In this document: positions 21,721 through 32,522 of the stretch, piece after piece | Numbering within the stretch: the first letter of the stretch is position 1 | Layout of the letters: every line of letters begins with the position of its first letter | Source: Nitzschia sp. pyKryTriq1 | Taxonomy: Eukaryota > Bacillariophyta > Bacillariophyceae > Bacillariales > Bacillariaceae | Length of the DNA stretch: 64,000 bases | Direction: 5' to 3' | Assembly: GCA_956465555.1 (NCBI GenBank) | Contig: OY101121.1 | Coordinates: 268,222 to 332,221, forward strand | Notes under the pieces: generated by a model | Seen by the model: the letters and a program-made list of their open reading frames with translations, nothing else | Told to the model about the DNA's origin: nothing | Database searches by the model: none | Translations under genes and position numbers: made by a program

Positions 21721-21851
21721 AGAGAGGTAAGAACCAACAATAACAATGCTGATACTGAAGTCACTTTTACATGTTCCATTTATTGCTGGATCATACTATC
21801 ATAAGTACAGTACGGTAGTATATCCTCCTGTATAGATACTTCTACTACCAT

Positions 21852-24065
21852 TTAGTTGTTTGCGACCACCACGGTACTTTCCAAATCTTTTTCTGCCCCA
21901 GCACCAGTTTCGTCTTTTCCTTCTTCTCCCGCTTCCACCATCGCCGTTGCTGCTATTGTTGTTGTTGTTGTAGCTGTTGTTGTTGTTGTTGTTGTTGTTG
22001 CCGCTCGTTTGCGTTCATATCGTTTGATCCATTTCTGTTCCAGTTTCATTTCTTCCACCGTCTTTTTTCGAAATCGTTGAGGAAAGTATTCATCTTGATG
22101 TTTTTGCAAGAATCGTAGCAAATCATTGACTTTGGCCAATATTGGTTTGACCAAGACTTGTTGGATTTCATCATCATCATGATCATCATCATGGTGGTTG
22201 TCATTGTTGTCAGTATTATTGCCATCCGTACTACTACAACTAGTAGTAGTATTGGTATACTGTTCCATCAACAAGGCGGGCAATTGACAAGCCAATCGTA
22301 GTAAATGCACACATCCATAGTGCGACGCGAGCGAGGAAGGATTGTCGAACCACTCGACCTTGTTATTCTTGTTGTTGTTGTTGTTGTTGCTGCTGCTGGT
22401 AGTATTCGTTTCGGCCCCCGCCAGGTTATCCAACAACACACTCAATTGCGATTGTTCCGTCGGATACAGCAATCGAAAGGGCAAGGCTTGATCAAACAAT
22501 TGACAGATTCCCTTGGCCATGTCGGTCCATTCTTTCTGACGCCTTTGCCGTTCCTTCTCCTTTTCGTCTTGGGCATCATCATTGTTCTTGTCGCCGATGT
22601 CGCCGTCGTTGGGAGGCAAAGGCTCGGTATTCACCTCCTCGAGTTCCATATCAGTAGTAGCAGTAGTGGTAGCGGGGGGACAGTCCTCCTCTACTGTTGC
22701 TGCTGCTACAGTTGGATCTTCCTTGGCAACGGTCGTATCTTGGTATTCTTTTGCAGCCATCTCCTCTTGGCCGTTGTCCTCCTCCCCACCGGGCAGGTGG
22801 TTGGACTGCTGCTGCTGCTGCTGCTGCTGCTCGTCTTGTGGTTGTTCACTACCACCACCACAACCACCACCACCACCACTACCACCACTACCACCACCAC
22901 CAACAACAACAGTGATACCTTTGGATTCCAAATAGTCTTGTAAGACTCGAGCAATGGACGACGACGACGACGACGACGACGACGAAACCTTGTTCTTTGT
23001 TCCCCAGCACCAATAATAATCCAAATCATGAATCATCCCAAAGGGTCCATTCAAAATTTCCCATTCTTCCACCAGAATCCGTTTCAATCCCACAGGAATG
23101 ACCAACTGCTGTTCCATTACTATTGTTTTTTGAGTAGTAGAAGAAGGATGTAATGCTGCTGCTGCTGCTGCTCCTGCTGGCAACGCCAAATGCTGCTGGG
23201 TTCGCAGCTTGTGTTGTTGCTCGAGGTGTTGCAGTTTCGGCTTCTTGTTGTGGGTGTTGTTGTTGGCGGTGGCGGTGCAAGCCTTTTTGGTACTTTTCTT
23301 GGTACTAGTACTACTACTACTAGTAGTAGTGTTTTCTTTTTTCCCCTTGTTTTGCAATTCTTGCAAGACACTTTCCAATTTCGGTTTCCAGGCCTTGAGA
23401 AAGGTACCACCATCAATGCGTTGTTTATTGGACTTTTGGCTCGACGTCAATTGCGCCTTGAAGGATTGTTGCAGCTGCTTGTGTTCACTGGCAATCCGTT
23501 GTTGCCATTGCACATGCTCGTCGGTCCACGATAACAAATCCGTTTCACAGACCCATCGATCCCAATTGGTCTTCCACGCCAAATAATGGACAAAATAAAA
23601 CCAATGACAATGACCTTCCTCTCGTTGTTCTTGTTGTTGTTCTTTCTTCTTCTCGTCATCACTACCACTACCACTACCATTACTACCACTACTACTATAT
23701 CCAATCGTGCTCAACACATCCATCTTGTCTTGATGTCCTCGAGCTCCATACAGCGATCGACGGACAAAGGCGACATACAAGAGTCCATCATCATCACGGG
23801 CCAAGACTTTGTCACCCGGTTGATACAAGGGTGCTGGCGGTGGAGGAATTTCACCATTTTCATCTTCTTCTTCATCATCACCACCATTTTCATCGTCATC
23901 ATCCCCTTCGTCATTGGGCACCATCACATCGTCGTCGTCATCGTCGTCGTCGTCGTCATCCTCGATGATACGTTCTTGTTCGACTTCGACTTCTACCTCT
24001 TTTTCTTTTTCTTCTACTACTACTACTACATCTTTCGCTTTGCTGCTGCTACGGGGACGCACCAT
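21852..24065 (-). CDS. MRG15/Eaf3-like chromatin protein (chromo-barrel plus MRG domain)
   Basis: 737 residues from MVRPRSSSK. An acidic N-terminus is followed by a chromo-barrel (about 80-190: GDKVLARDDDGLLYVAFV ... WFYFVHYLAWKTNWDRWV), the module that binds methylated H3K36 in MRG15/Eaf3/MSL3. The MRG domain is spread over about 320-660: VGLKRILVEEWEILN, then after a Gln/Gly/Asp-rich insertion the segments DQALPFRLLYPTEQ, LASHYGCVHLLRLACQLPALL and LLRFLQKHQDEYFP. Such proteins are subunits of NuA4/TIP60 acetyltransferase and Sin3/Rpd3 deacetylase complexes. The total is about twice the usual length because of insertions. An upstream in-frame Met at 24107 would add only a repeat-derived Ile-rich stretch, so 24065 is preferred. 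Confidence 0.88.
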   Translation of the reverse strand: MVRPRSSSKAKDVVVVVEEKEKEVEVEVEQERIIEDDDDDDDDDDDVMVPNDEGDDDDENGGDDEEEDENGEIPPPPAPLYQPGDKVLARDDDGLLYVAFVRRSLYGARGHQDKMDVLSTIGYSSSGSNGSGSGSDDEKKKEQQQEQREEGHCHWFYFVHYLAWKTNWDRWVCETDLLSWTDEHVQWQQRIASEHKQLQQSFKAQLTSSQKSNKQRIDGGTFLKAWKPKLESVLQELQNKGKKENTTTSSSSTSTKKSTKKACTATANNNTHNKKPKLQHLEQQHKLRTQQHLALPAGAAAAAALHPSSTTQKTIVMEQQLVIPVGLKRILVEEWEILNGPFGMIHDLDYYWCWGTKNKVSSSSSSSSSSIARVLQDYLESKGITVVVGGGGSGGSGGGGGCGGGSEQPQDEQQQQQQQQSNHLPGGEEDNGQEEMAAKEYQDTTVAKEDPTVAAATVEEDCPPATTTATTDMELEEVNTEPLPPNDGDIGDKNNDDAQDEKEKERQRRQKEWTDMAKGICQLFDQALPFRLLYPTEQSQLSVLLDNLAGAETNTTSSSNNNNNNKNNKVEWFDNPSSLASHYGCVHLLRLACQLPALLMEQYTNTTTSCSSTDGNNTDNNDNHHDDDHDDDEIQQVLVKPILAKVNDLLRFLQKHQDEYFPQRFRKKTVEEMKLEQKWIKRYERKRAATTTTTTTTATTTTTIAATAMVEAGEEGKDETGAGAEKDLESTVVVANN

Positions 24066-25895
24066 GGTGATGATAATGATAATGCGGATGATGATGATGA
24101 TGAACAAACTCTCTGTACTAGCTAGTAGTAGAGCAGAGAGAGAGATAGGGAAACTACTACCGGTAGTAGTAGTTACTCGTACTACTATTTCGGTACTTTC
24201 TCCTACATACTACTACTAGCTATAGTAGAGTAGGCGCTCGGTAGAAGCAGGCAGGCGCAAAGAGCGCAGATGAACTCGTACGTAGAGGTACGGTACCTGT
24301 ACTACCATGCAGTACCGGTACAGTACAGGATGCGCATGAAGAACGATGGGGATGGCGATGTGGAAGAAAAAGTGTTGCGGCACAGTACGTGGCCTTGTAG
24401 TCATTAATTTGCGTAGATTCTACAGAGCGTACCCACTGCGTAGACGTGCACCAGAGACTCTGACCAGTCAGACGGAAGAAGGACGGACACAACCACCCAC
24501 GGACGAACCACGAGACGCACAGTCGAAGTTGTCGAATTTAGGCGGAGTCAGACTCCGCCATCTTTCTTCGCCCGCATCGTCTAGTACGCAGGCGGCTACC
24601 AAGGCGGCACCAGGTAATCCATACCGGTATGTAGAATTAACGAAGATGACTCCGAATCAGGGACTCAGTGCCGTTCTTCTCCTGTATTTTATCCTGTATT
24701 TTAATGATGGTCTAGCAAAATAGTTTGGTCATTCTACGTGCGCACCGCCCAACGTACCAGACTCTACGTGTGACATCAGCTTTTGGGCTAAATAAGTACC
24801 GATGATGTGTGCGTCGTGCGTCGACGACATGTTTTGAGTTTTCAAGTTGATGATCAATAAATCTCTGTTCCCAATATGAGAAGGTTGCTTACTAACAACC
24901 GGTGTGATCGCTTCCAGTAATTGTCTATATGCCTTTTGATTCACGAATTCTACTAAAATTGTTTAACGATAGGAAACCATGAAAGTTCTCTATCCGACAT
25001 TTTCGAAAGCAAGGAATAAGCCCTCCAGTATTTCGCGTGTTCAAAGATGCGCCCTACTGACTCCAGAACAAGATGCGCTACTGGTATGAGAATGGGGGGA
25101 ACAATTCTGCTTCCAATTGTGAATATGCCTATTGATTCACGAATTCGACTTGTAGAACGATAGCAAACAACAAGTATTCAATTATACAAAGAAAGTTCTC
25201 CATCCGACAGTTTCGAAAGGAATAAGCCCTGTAGTATTTCGCGTTCGTCCTTCGTTACCGGTTCAACTAATACTGTGCGTAGTGGATCTAATTGTCTATA
25301 TGCCTTTTGATTCACGAATTCCACTAAAATTGTTTAACGATTCGTCCTTCATTACCGGTTCAACTAATACAGTATTTATGTAAAGGACTGTTCCAGATAG
25401 TTGATGATTCGTCACGAATTCGACTTCACTACTTGGTTAATTATAGTAGATAACAAACTGTTTCAGATAGTGTATTCGGCATAAAAAAGATTTTGTCAAG
25501 AAACGGCCAGCATTTTTGCAATTCCCACCTTTGCTCGAGCAACCGATTTAGAAATCGGAATTTTCGTGCAGTATTCGTCTCCCACCAATGCTGATCCTGC
25601 CACTATGCTTCGAGTGGTTGTTGAATTCACTCGAACCTGGAGAAGGAACCGATCCGAGGAATTCGGCAATCTGCAGGCGCTGTGCAGCATTGGTTGTTTG
25701 TTTCCTACCGGATCATGAATTCGACGACGTGGCTTTCCCACAAGCAAGAATGCTCAGCGATGCTGCCGCCGCTATTCCTTGGAGCGGGCGTTGGCAGCGT
25801 CGTTCGACGAATCGTCATAAAACCAGCTCGAGCAAAAAGCGCGAAGTAACAGGATCACAACGACATTGCTCAACAACGAAACCAGTAGCAGCAAG
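24066..25895. other. Long intergenic region with composite degenerate repeats
   Basis: 1,830 nt between divergent genes. The first part (24115-24330) is TAC/GTA microsatellite plus taccggtac words. A perfect palindrome with 9-nt arms lies at 24541-24559 (ggcggagtc and its complement around a single a). From 24913 to about 25376 a composite set of direct repeats is found (separate entry). A 125-codon ORF at 24346-24723 has no recognisable content. Confidence 0.5.
24913..25376. repeat. Composite dispersed direct repeats
   Basis: Three word blocks recur. Block A (taattgtctatatgcctttt, continuing through ttcacgaatt and aattgtttaacgat) at about 24918-24970 and 25289-25341, with a diverged copy at about 25115-25160. 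Block B (gaaagttctc, tccgaca, tttcgaaag, ggaataagccct, agtatttcgcgt) at about 24981-25038 and 25191-25244. Block C (ttcgtccttc, ttaccggttcaactaatac) at about 25244-25273 and 25341-25370. Order changes between copies (A-B ... A'-B-C ... A-C), suggesting repeated local duplication or remnants of a mobile element. No coding capacity seen. Confidence 0.75.
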
Positions 25896-28547
25896 ATGCT
25901 ATTGCTTGTTTCCAAGGAGACCACCAGCAGCAGCCGTTGCACCCTGGTGATGATGGTGCTTCTTGGTCTCTGCTTGATGGCATCGCCGACATCGTCGGTT
26001 GATTTCCCATTGGAACGAAAGCGAAACATTCGCGGTGGGCGGCCAATCGATGATGGCAACCCCAACAAGAACAGCAAGCACGAAGCCCTCGTCGCCCGCC
26101 GTAACGATGAGCTGGCGGGAGCGCCATCCGGAGCGCCCTCTGTGTCGGCAGCGCCCTCTGTGTCGGCAGCGCCCTCTACAGCTCCGACAGACTCGAATGC
26201 CCTACGGGTACAGCCGGCTATGAGCATGCCTGGAGCGCAACAAGGAGGCGGTAACCGACGGGCTGCTGCTGCAGAAGCTCGACGCCTAGCCGACGCAACC
26301 AGCCACAAGGAAGAAGCCATTTCGATCAATACCAACAACGAGGACACGAAGACGTCGCAAGAAGAATATGAAGACCGAACGCCGTCCCCGTTGGTGGAGT
26401 CCACCGCCGTTCCACAGCATGTGTCACCTCAGTCGTTGTTCTTCGAGGAGGATGACGATGACCTAATGACGTTCTCGAGCAAGTTCTACATTTATGATGA
26501 CCATGCCATTGCTCAATCGAAGCTCGTTGACAAGCTTCGTGCGCTTGGCAAGGCAGCCTTCGACGAGGAGAGCAAGGCCCTGGATCACGTCATCACGGAT
26601 GCTATGGCGGAATTCAACGTCCTCGAACAACTCAAAGAGCATCCGTTTCGCACCATGAATCCAAATGAGGCCGAGCTGTTCATTGTTCCGACGCCCGTCA
26701 CGGAACTCCTTCTCTTTGGCTGTCGCTGGGAAGACTGTCTCTGGTACGACGAAGCTTTTGACGCCTTGGCTAAGCATCCAATCTTCCGAATGCATCACGG
26801 CCACAAGCATGTCCTTCTGTGCTTCAACTGGCTCTCCTTCAACCGAAGGTTCAACGGATTCATCCCCGCGCTGTCACGCAGCTACAACTTGTTGAAGAAT
26901 GTGACTGTCGCGCATCATTTCGATCCATTTGGTGCCGCCAGACTTGCCGCAGTCAAACAAGATTCCGAGTACGACGCTCTCTTCCCCGACGAGTCACCGC
27001 CAGTCACCAATGCCTTTTCGGTCGGGCTAGGACTTGGCTACGACAAGAAGACCTTCCCGATGCGTGTTGTGGATTACGAGACGTTCTGGAACAACAATAC
27101 CAACTTTATGTTCTATCACCCAGGCGACCGAGAGTTCGCTTATGGAACCACCAAGTACCGCAGGGCCATCTTTGAAGATCCGGCTCGCTTGGCGACGGCC
27201 CTGCCTCCTTCCAGCATTGGGTTCGCCATCGAGTACAGCAAGTGGCTAGGTGGACTCTTGTCTTCCAAGTTCTGTTTGGTCATTCGAGGAGATACTCCGC
27301 ATTCACATGCGCTCCTCTTTGCTGTCCGTGCTGGTTGCATCCCGGTGGTCGTCAGCGACTTTTATCAAGAGTATGCTCCATCGTTCAAGACGTCCTTAGA
27401 TATCAAAGACTGTTCCATCGTGATTCCGGAAAAGACCTTTCTCCAAGCACCCATCGACTCTCTGGTCGCCCTTCGGAATCTGCCGGAAGACTTTCTTCGG
27501 GCCAAGTTGACCAATCTCACCCGAGCCCAACGAATCCTCTTGCCGGACCATCCGAACTCTCTCTTTGTCCCAGCCTTGCTTCGAGAAGCACTGGAAGCCT
27601 CCAAGAATCAAGTGGTGCCCGAGTCTATTCCTCCACCCCGGGCGGATATTTTGGAAGATGTCGCCATTCTCAGTGGTTTGACAGTACCCTACCGAGTTCC
27701 TTCCACAATCCTCGTCCTCAACAAGAATGATGAGACTGCTGCTGGTGGTGCTGCTGGTGGTGCCACTACCAGCCCCAGCACGACGCTCCTCGTCGGAGTC
27801 TTGTCCAAGCCCACGAATCGTGACGCTAGACTTTCGATTCGTCAGACTTGGGCCGAGAATCGCAAAGGCCAAGTCTTTTTTGTTGTGGCTGGCTTGTGGG
27901 AAGTGATTCAACAAGAATTTTATGAGCAAGGGGACTTGATCTGGCTCGACATGCCAGAGCCGGAAGACGTTTCGCTCCTTACCTACAAGACCCAAGCGAT
28001 GTTCCATGCGTTGAATCGTTTTGGGGACGAGGAGCACCACCATTATATTATGAAGGCCGACGACGATAGTTATGTGGGCGTCGATGCGATTCAAGAGATA
28101 ATGGAACGAAACCAACCAGGATATTGGGGACAATGCATGTGGAACGACTTGTATCGTTTGCCTTCCCGTGATCCAGCCGACACCACCAAGCGCTTTGTAT
28201 CCACCGAAACGTGGCCCCAAGAGCATTTCCCCGTCTGGGCCGACGGCATGGGTTATGTCCTCTCGCGATCCTTGACTCGCTGCGCGGTCGATTCTTTTCC
28301 TTTGATGAATCCCAACTTGATGACGGGAGTCATTACGGAAAACGTCGCCATGGGCATTGTGGCGGATCACTACTGCCATGTCCCCTGTCGAAACGACGAG
28401 TGGGATGCTTGGAGCATGGTGGAAGACAAGTACACTGCCCCACTCCGAGTCGAGCATCCCGTCCTACCGGGCCATGGGGATATGTTGAATCGACACTGGG
28501 ACAATATGCGCATTTTGAAACGCGGTGTCTTTGCCGAATTCGATTGA
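25896..28547 (+). CDS. GT47-GT31 fusion glycosyltransferase (exostosin-like plus beta-1,3-galactosyltransferase-like)
   Basis: 883 residues, no intron. A signal-anchor (TLVMMVLLGLCLMASPTSS) suggests a Golgi type II protein. Residues about 190-570 are exostosin/GT47-like, with the nucleotide-sugar-binding core SSKFCLVIRGDTPHSHALLF followed by GCIPVVVSD. A linker with Ala/Gly repeats leads to a GT31-like domain (about 628-870): RDARLSIRQTWAENRKGQ, then KADDDSYVG (the DDD metal-binding motif near 720) and WADGMGYVLSRSL followed by ENVAMG, the GT31 EDV-like motif. Both halves keep their key residues, so one protein may add two different sugars in turn, as EXT proteins do with GT47-GT64. The first ATG is at 25896; the frame opens upstream only with TTG. 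A duplicated 18-nt unit makes tandem SVSAAP near residue 85. Confidence 0.85.
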   Translation: MLLLVSKETTSSSRCTLVMMVLLGLCLMASPTSSVDFPLERKRNIRGGRPIDDGNPNKNSKHEALVARRNDELAGAPSGAPSVSAAPSVSAAPSTAPTDSNALRVQPAMSMPGAQQGGGNRRAAAAEARRLADATSHKEEAISINTNNEDTKTSQEEYEDRTPSPLVESTAVPQHVSPQSLFFEEDDDDLMTFSSKFYIYDDHAIAQSKLVDKLRALGKAAFDEESKALDHVITDAMAEFNVLEQLKEHPFRTMNPNEAELFIVPTPVTELLLFGCRWEDCLWYDEAFDALAKHPIFRMHHGHKHVLLCFNWLSFNRRFNGFIPALSRSYNLLKNVTVAHHFDPFGAARLAAVKQDSEYDALFPDESPPVTNAFSVGLGLGYDKKTFPMRVVDYETFWNNNTNFMFYHPGDREFAYGTTKYRRAIFEDPARLATALPPSSIGFAIEYSKWLGGLLSSKFCLVIRGDTPHSHALLFAVRAGCIPVVVSDFYQEYAPSFKTSLDIKDCSIVIPEKTFLQAPIDSLVALRNLPEDFLRAKLTNLTRAQRILLPDHPNSLFVPALLREALEASKNQVVPESIPPPRADILEDVAILSGLTVPYRVPSTILVLNKNDETAAGGAAGGATTSPSTTLLVGVLSKPTNRDARLSIRQTWAENRKGQVFFVVAGLWEVIQQEFYEQGDLIWLDMPEPEDVSLLTYKTQAMFHALNRFGDEEHHHYIMKADDDSYVGVDAIQEIMERNQPGYWGQCMWNDLYRLPSRDPADTTKRFVSTETWPQEHFPVWADGMGYVLSRSLTRCAVDSFPLMNPNLMTGVITENVAMGIVADHYCHVPCRNDEWDAWSMVEDKYTAPLRVEHPVLPGHGDMLNRHWDNMRILKRGVFAEFD

Positions 28548-29509
28548 TTGATTTTAATTGAAGAACAACACGAACATACATGAACGTCACAGAAGAAGAC
28601 TGATTTATATTGCCATGATGGGGACTGCTGTTGGCACAATTATTTATGTAGGGTATACTAGTGCTGTGGTCCCCACACTATTTGTTGTTGCTTGCTTGGA
28701 AATAATACATATAAAATTACATGATTGTATGAAGATGGTCTCTCTTGCTCCTATAGTACTGGTAGTTCTTTACTGCCCGGGTATGCGGATACCGACCGTT
28801 CATCGAACAACAAACAACAAACAACATTTCAAAATTTCAACAAAAGAAGAATCACGCACGGTGTTTTAAAAGGCGGATGACGAGCAGAACGTCCTGATCG
28901 ACAGCGTTCTACACAGAGAACCATGGTACCGGTATGGTTCTCTGGTTCTACATTGGGAATGATGTTGCGAGGTCGGAGCTCGGACGTCTTCGCGTGTTCC
29001 TTGTGCACGCGCGCCGAGCCTGCCGAGGTCCCAAATTACCGGTAGTTGTTGTTGTTACGCAGTAGTTGTTGTGGTTGTGTCTTTGGTTTTTACGCCACAA
29101 AGGTGTGGCATGCCCAACCGCATCCATCAAACGCAGTTGAAGAATAACTATTGAAAGTTGCATCAAGCAGTTAGTTGTGCGCCGATGATGAGAGCGCGAA
29201 GAGCGAGATATGCAACGACATTATTATTATTTTGGGTGGGTGTCACAATTTTGAATCAAATTTGAGTGGCTACTACAGTATTCTTATTTCAGTCGGTACG
29301 GGAATACACTACCGGTCCCTTCCTACTACCGGTATCATACTCTCTACTCGTGCAACTGACTTCGTAACTACACATTTGTATTTGCGTAGAGAAGCAAGCG
29401 GGCAAATTCGTAGACTAAAATACTCATACCGTGGTATTGGATACTACAAGTACATTTCTCCCGAGACGTTACTATCAAAATCAACATCAACATCAACATC
29501 AGCATCACC
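28548..29509. other. Intergenic region, no gene recognised
   Basis: 962 nt between two plus-strand genes. It contains (aac)n at 28807-28822, a gttgtt tract near 29046, and several taccggta words (28927, 29310, 29330). The 40 nt before the SulP start are a (caacat)n run ending in caccATGG. No RNA gene seen. Confidence 0.4.
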
Positions 29510-32257
29510 ATGGCGGACAGTATTACTGGTACCAGCAATACAAATGATAATGAGGATGAGGATGATGGCCGTGATCTTACGAACAACAACATCATCCAAG
29601 GTGGTGGCTCGGGCAGCACTGGAACCCCTTCCGACAGCAGCAACAGCAACAGCAGCGCCAGTGGAGGTGGAGGTGGTGACGAACATCATTCAAATCCACC
29701 AAATTCCAATCAAGTGATGCGACGCCGCTTGACCAAACATCGACAATCACTGCTCAACATTCATAATGACATGCTGATGATGAGCAGTATCCAAACGAAC
29801 AACAACAGTAACAGCAGTAAGAATGATCAATCCAAGATTCGGCATGTGGTTCCTGTTTCTCCCAACATGAAGATGATGAACAACCACAACAACAAAAAGT
29901 TTAATAGTACCGACAACTTGATGGAAGCGGCACCCGCAGCAGCAGCAGGTCTCTCCGAAAACACAACAACAACAACAGCACTTGGTGGTGGTGATGGATC
30001 CCCCGAATCATGGGTCGAAAAGTACAAGCAATCGATGCGAGAGACCTTTCTCCAACCACGTTCGTGCAGTGATTGGATCTCTACCTTTGTACCACTCTAT
30101 CGATTTCTTCAAAAGGAGTATAGTTGGAGGAATAACCTACTGACGGACATTTTGGCCGGGCTTACCGTGGGGGTCATGATTGTGCCCCAATCCATGAGTT
30201 ATGCCAAACTCGCCGGCTTGCCCGTCGAATATGGACTCTACTCGAGTCTTGTTCCCATTTATGCCTATGCCCTGTTTGGAAGCTCGCGACAATTGGCGGT
30301 CGGACCCGTCGCCTTGGTATCCCTGTTATTGAATACGGGCTTGTTGCAGGTAATGGAAAAGGAGGGAATGACCCCGGACAATACTCCCAACTACGATACG
30401 ATTTATGCTACCATGGCCCTCCAAACGAGTTTTTTGGTCGGTGTCTGTTTCATCGTCATGGGGGTATTGCGGATGGGCTTTGTCACCATTTTCTTATCCC
30501 ATGCCGTCGTATCCGGCTTTACCAGTGCGGCTGCAATCATTATTGGATTGTCCCAACTCAAATATATTTTCGGATATCCGATTGCGTCCGACAAGAGTTT
30601 GCAGGGCCTGTTGCGCAACCTCTTTGCGGGTATTTCGGAATTCAATTACAAAACGTTCTTGTTGGGAACGTCTTGTGTGTTCGTATTGATGGGACTCAAA
30701 AAGTTGGCCCAAAAGTATCCCCGACGATTCAAATGGACCAAGGCCATTGGTCCATTATTGGTCACGGTCGTATCGATTGTCTTGCAAGCCACGATGGATT
30801 TGGAAGCACGGGGCATTCCGATTGTCGGTCCGATTCCCAAGGGATTTCCCGAATTCGCGGGCGACGTCGTCTTTCCTATTACGGACATTGGAAATTTGTC
30901 CATTGTCATTTTGAGTATTGTCATTATTGGCTTTATGGAATCGATTGCGATTGCCAAACAATTGGCCAACAAGCACAATTACGAATTGGATTCCAGTATG
31001 GAATTGGTCGGATTGGGAATGGCCAATATGACCAGTGGATTGTTTTTCGGATATCCCGTCGTGGGAAGCTTTTCTCGATCGGCCGTCAACAATGACGCCG
31101 GAGCACAATCGGGAATCAGTGCCATGGTGACTGCCACTTTGGTCGCATTGACGCTGCTCTTTTTGACTCCGGTCTTTGAACTACTGGTACGTACTGTGTA
31201 GTACATGCAGTATATACTGTATACGAGTACATGATACAGGCCAAAATCAAATTCGCCTGCCACATCCTTTATCATCATACTCATCGTCGCCTCATCTCAT
31301 ATCCATCTTTTTTCTTTTGATTCGTCTTCTTAGCCTCTTGCCGTCTTGGCATCCATTGTCATTTCCGGAGTCATTAGTTTGGTCGACTATCCCGAAGCTA
31401 TCTATTTGTGGAAGGTCCACAAATTTGATTTTGGCGTGTGGATGATTGCCTTTTTAGGGACCCTCTTTTTAGGAGTCGAACTTGGTTTGGGCATTGCCGT
31501 GGTGCTTTCGTTGCTGTTGGTCATTTTTGAAAGTGCCTATCCCCATACGGCCGTGTTGGGTCGATTGCCCGGAACGCATCAATACCGCAACATTAAACAA
31601 TATCCACGTGCCGAACGGTACGATGGAATCGTCATGGTCCGTATCGATGCTCCTATTTACTTTGCGAATACGCAACATGTGAGAGAAAAGATTGAAAAAT
31701 ACTATGAACGTGCTCAAGAAGAACTGGAAAAACAGCAACAACCACAACAACCAAAACAAGTTGTCAGGTATATTATCTTGGAAATGGGGGCAGTATCCCA
31801 TGTTGATACCAGTGCCTTGCACATTCTGTCGGATTTGAATTCCAATTACAAGAGTACGAGGCAAATTCAAGTTTGCTTGGCCAATCCCAATAAGAGTGTC
31901 ATGCATCGATTGGTCTTGAGTGGATTGGTGGATGAGATTGGACGAGAACACATCTTTGTTTCATTGCAAGATGCTGTCGAACACTGTCTCCATGCCATGG
32001 ATGAAATTGAAATGTCCACTCGATATGATGAGGATCCTCATTTAACGACGGCTGAGCTAGAAGAACTCATGATGGGCAGCAAGGGTGAAGAACCAACACC
32101 ATCATCATCATCATCATCAAGGAACAAAAATGAGAAACTTCGTGAAGTCTCTGATGTCGAAAAGGGACTGCTCCAAGTAGCAGACACAGTGACAACAACG
32201 TATTCTGAACAAGAGGTCGAGACAGCAGCAGCATCACCCCCGATGAAAAATCTCTAG
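29510..32257 (+). CDS. SulP/SLC26-family anion transporter with STAS domain, two exons
   Basis: 866 residues from exons 29510..31186 and 31334..32257; the 147-nt intron (gtacgt...ttcttag) joins FELL to PLAVLASIVISGVISLVDY, restoring the SulP membrane domain. About 175 low-complexity residues precede the family signature (NLLTDILAGLTVGVMIVPQSMSYAKLAGLPVEYGLY, about 200-235). Membrane segments run to about 620, then a STAS domain (about 650-780) with HVDTSALHIL at the regulatory loop. Transports sulfate or another anion (bicarbonate, chloride, oxalate) across the plasma membrane or an internal membrane; the ion cannot be told from sequence. The unspliced frame stops 15 nt into the intron. Start codon lies in a strong context (caccATGG). 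Confidence 0.93.
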
Positions 32258-32522
32258 TAGTAGAACCTTCGTCCTTTCTTGGGTGTCATTTGATCGTGGC
32301 GCGTGCCTGTGCGTGTGTTTCAACAGCACGAAGGAGAAGTTCGACCAGTAGACCAATGGGCAGACGACTGCCTGTATGTACAATAGCAACAATTGGATTT
32401 CGAAAATTGATATGGACTGTTTATACATAAACACATGTAGTAGCTACTGTAGACTCAATAGAGAGCGAACTTGGTCAGCGGACGAGCCTTCATGGCATCA
32501 TCCATCACGAATAGTACTAAGT

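Larger units (their letters stand above)
20337..21851. other. Long intergenic region rich in GTT, AGGC and GTAC/TAG microsatellites
   Basis: 1,515 nt between two minus-strand genes. It holds a (gtt)n-(ggt)n run at 20441-20480, an (AGGC)n tetranucleotide at about 20925-20956, scattered GTACTG/TACCGG words (21100-21170), and a dense TAC/GTA/TAG tract from about 21340 to 21720. ORFs on both strands are repeat translations. No RNA gene recognised. Confidence 0.5.

Noticed and set aside
24346-24723. 125-codon plus-strand ORF
   Set aside because: It has an ATG but no recognisable domain, lies in repeat-rich intergenic DNA, and its composition is not distinct from chance ORFs nearby.
24913-25376. 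Transposon call for the composite repeats
   Set aside because: No terminal inverted repeats, target-site duplications or transposase/reverse-transcriptase motifs could be found; kept only as repeats.
27396-28457. 353-codon minus-strand ORF inside the GT47-GT31 gene
   Set aside because: It is an antisense shadow; the plus strand carries clear GT31 motifs over the same DNA.
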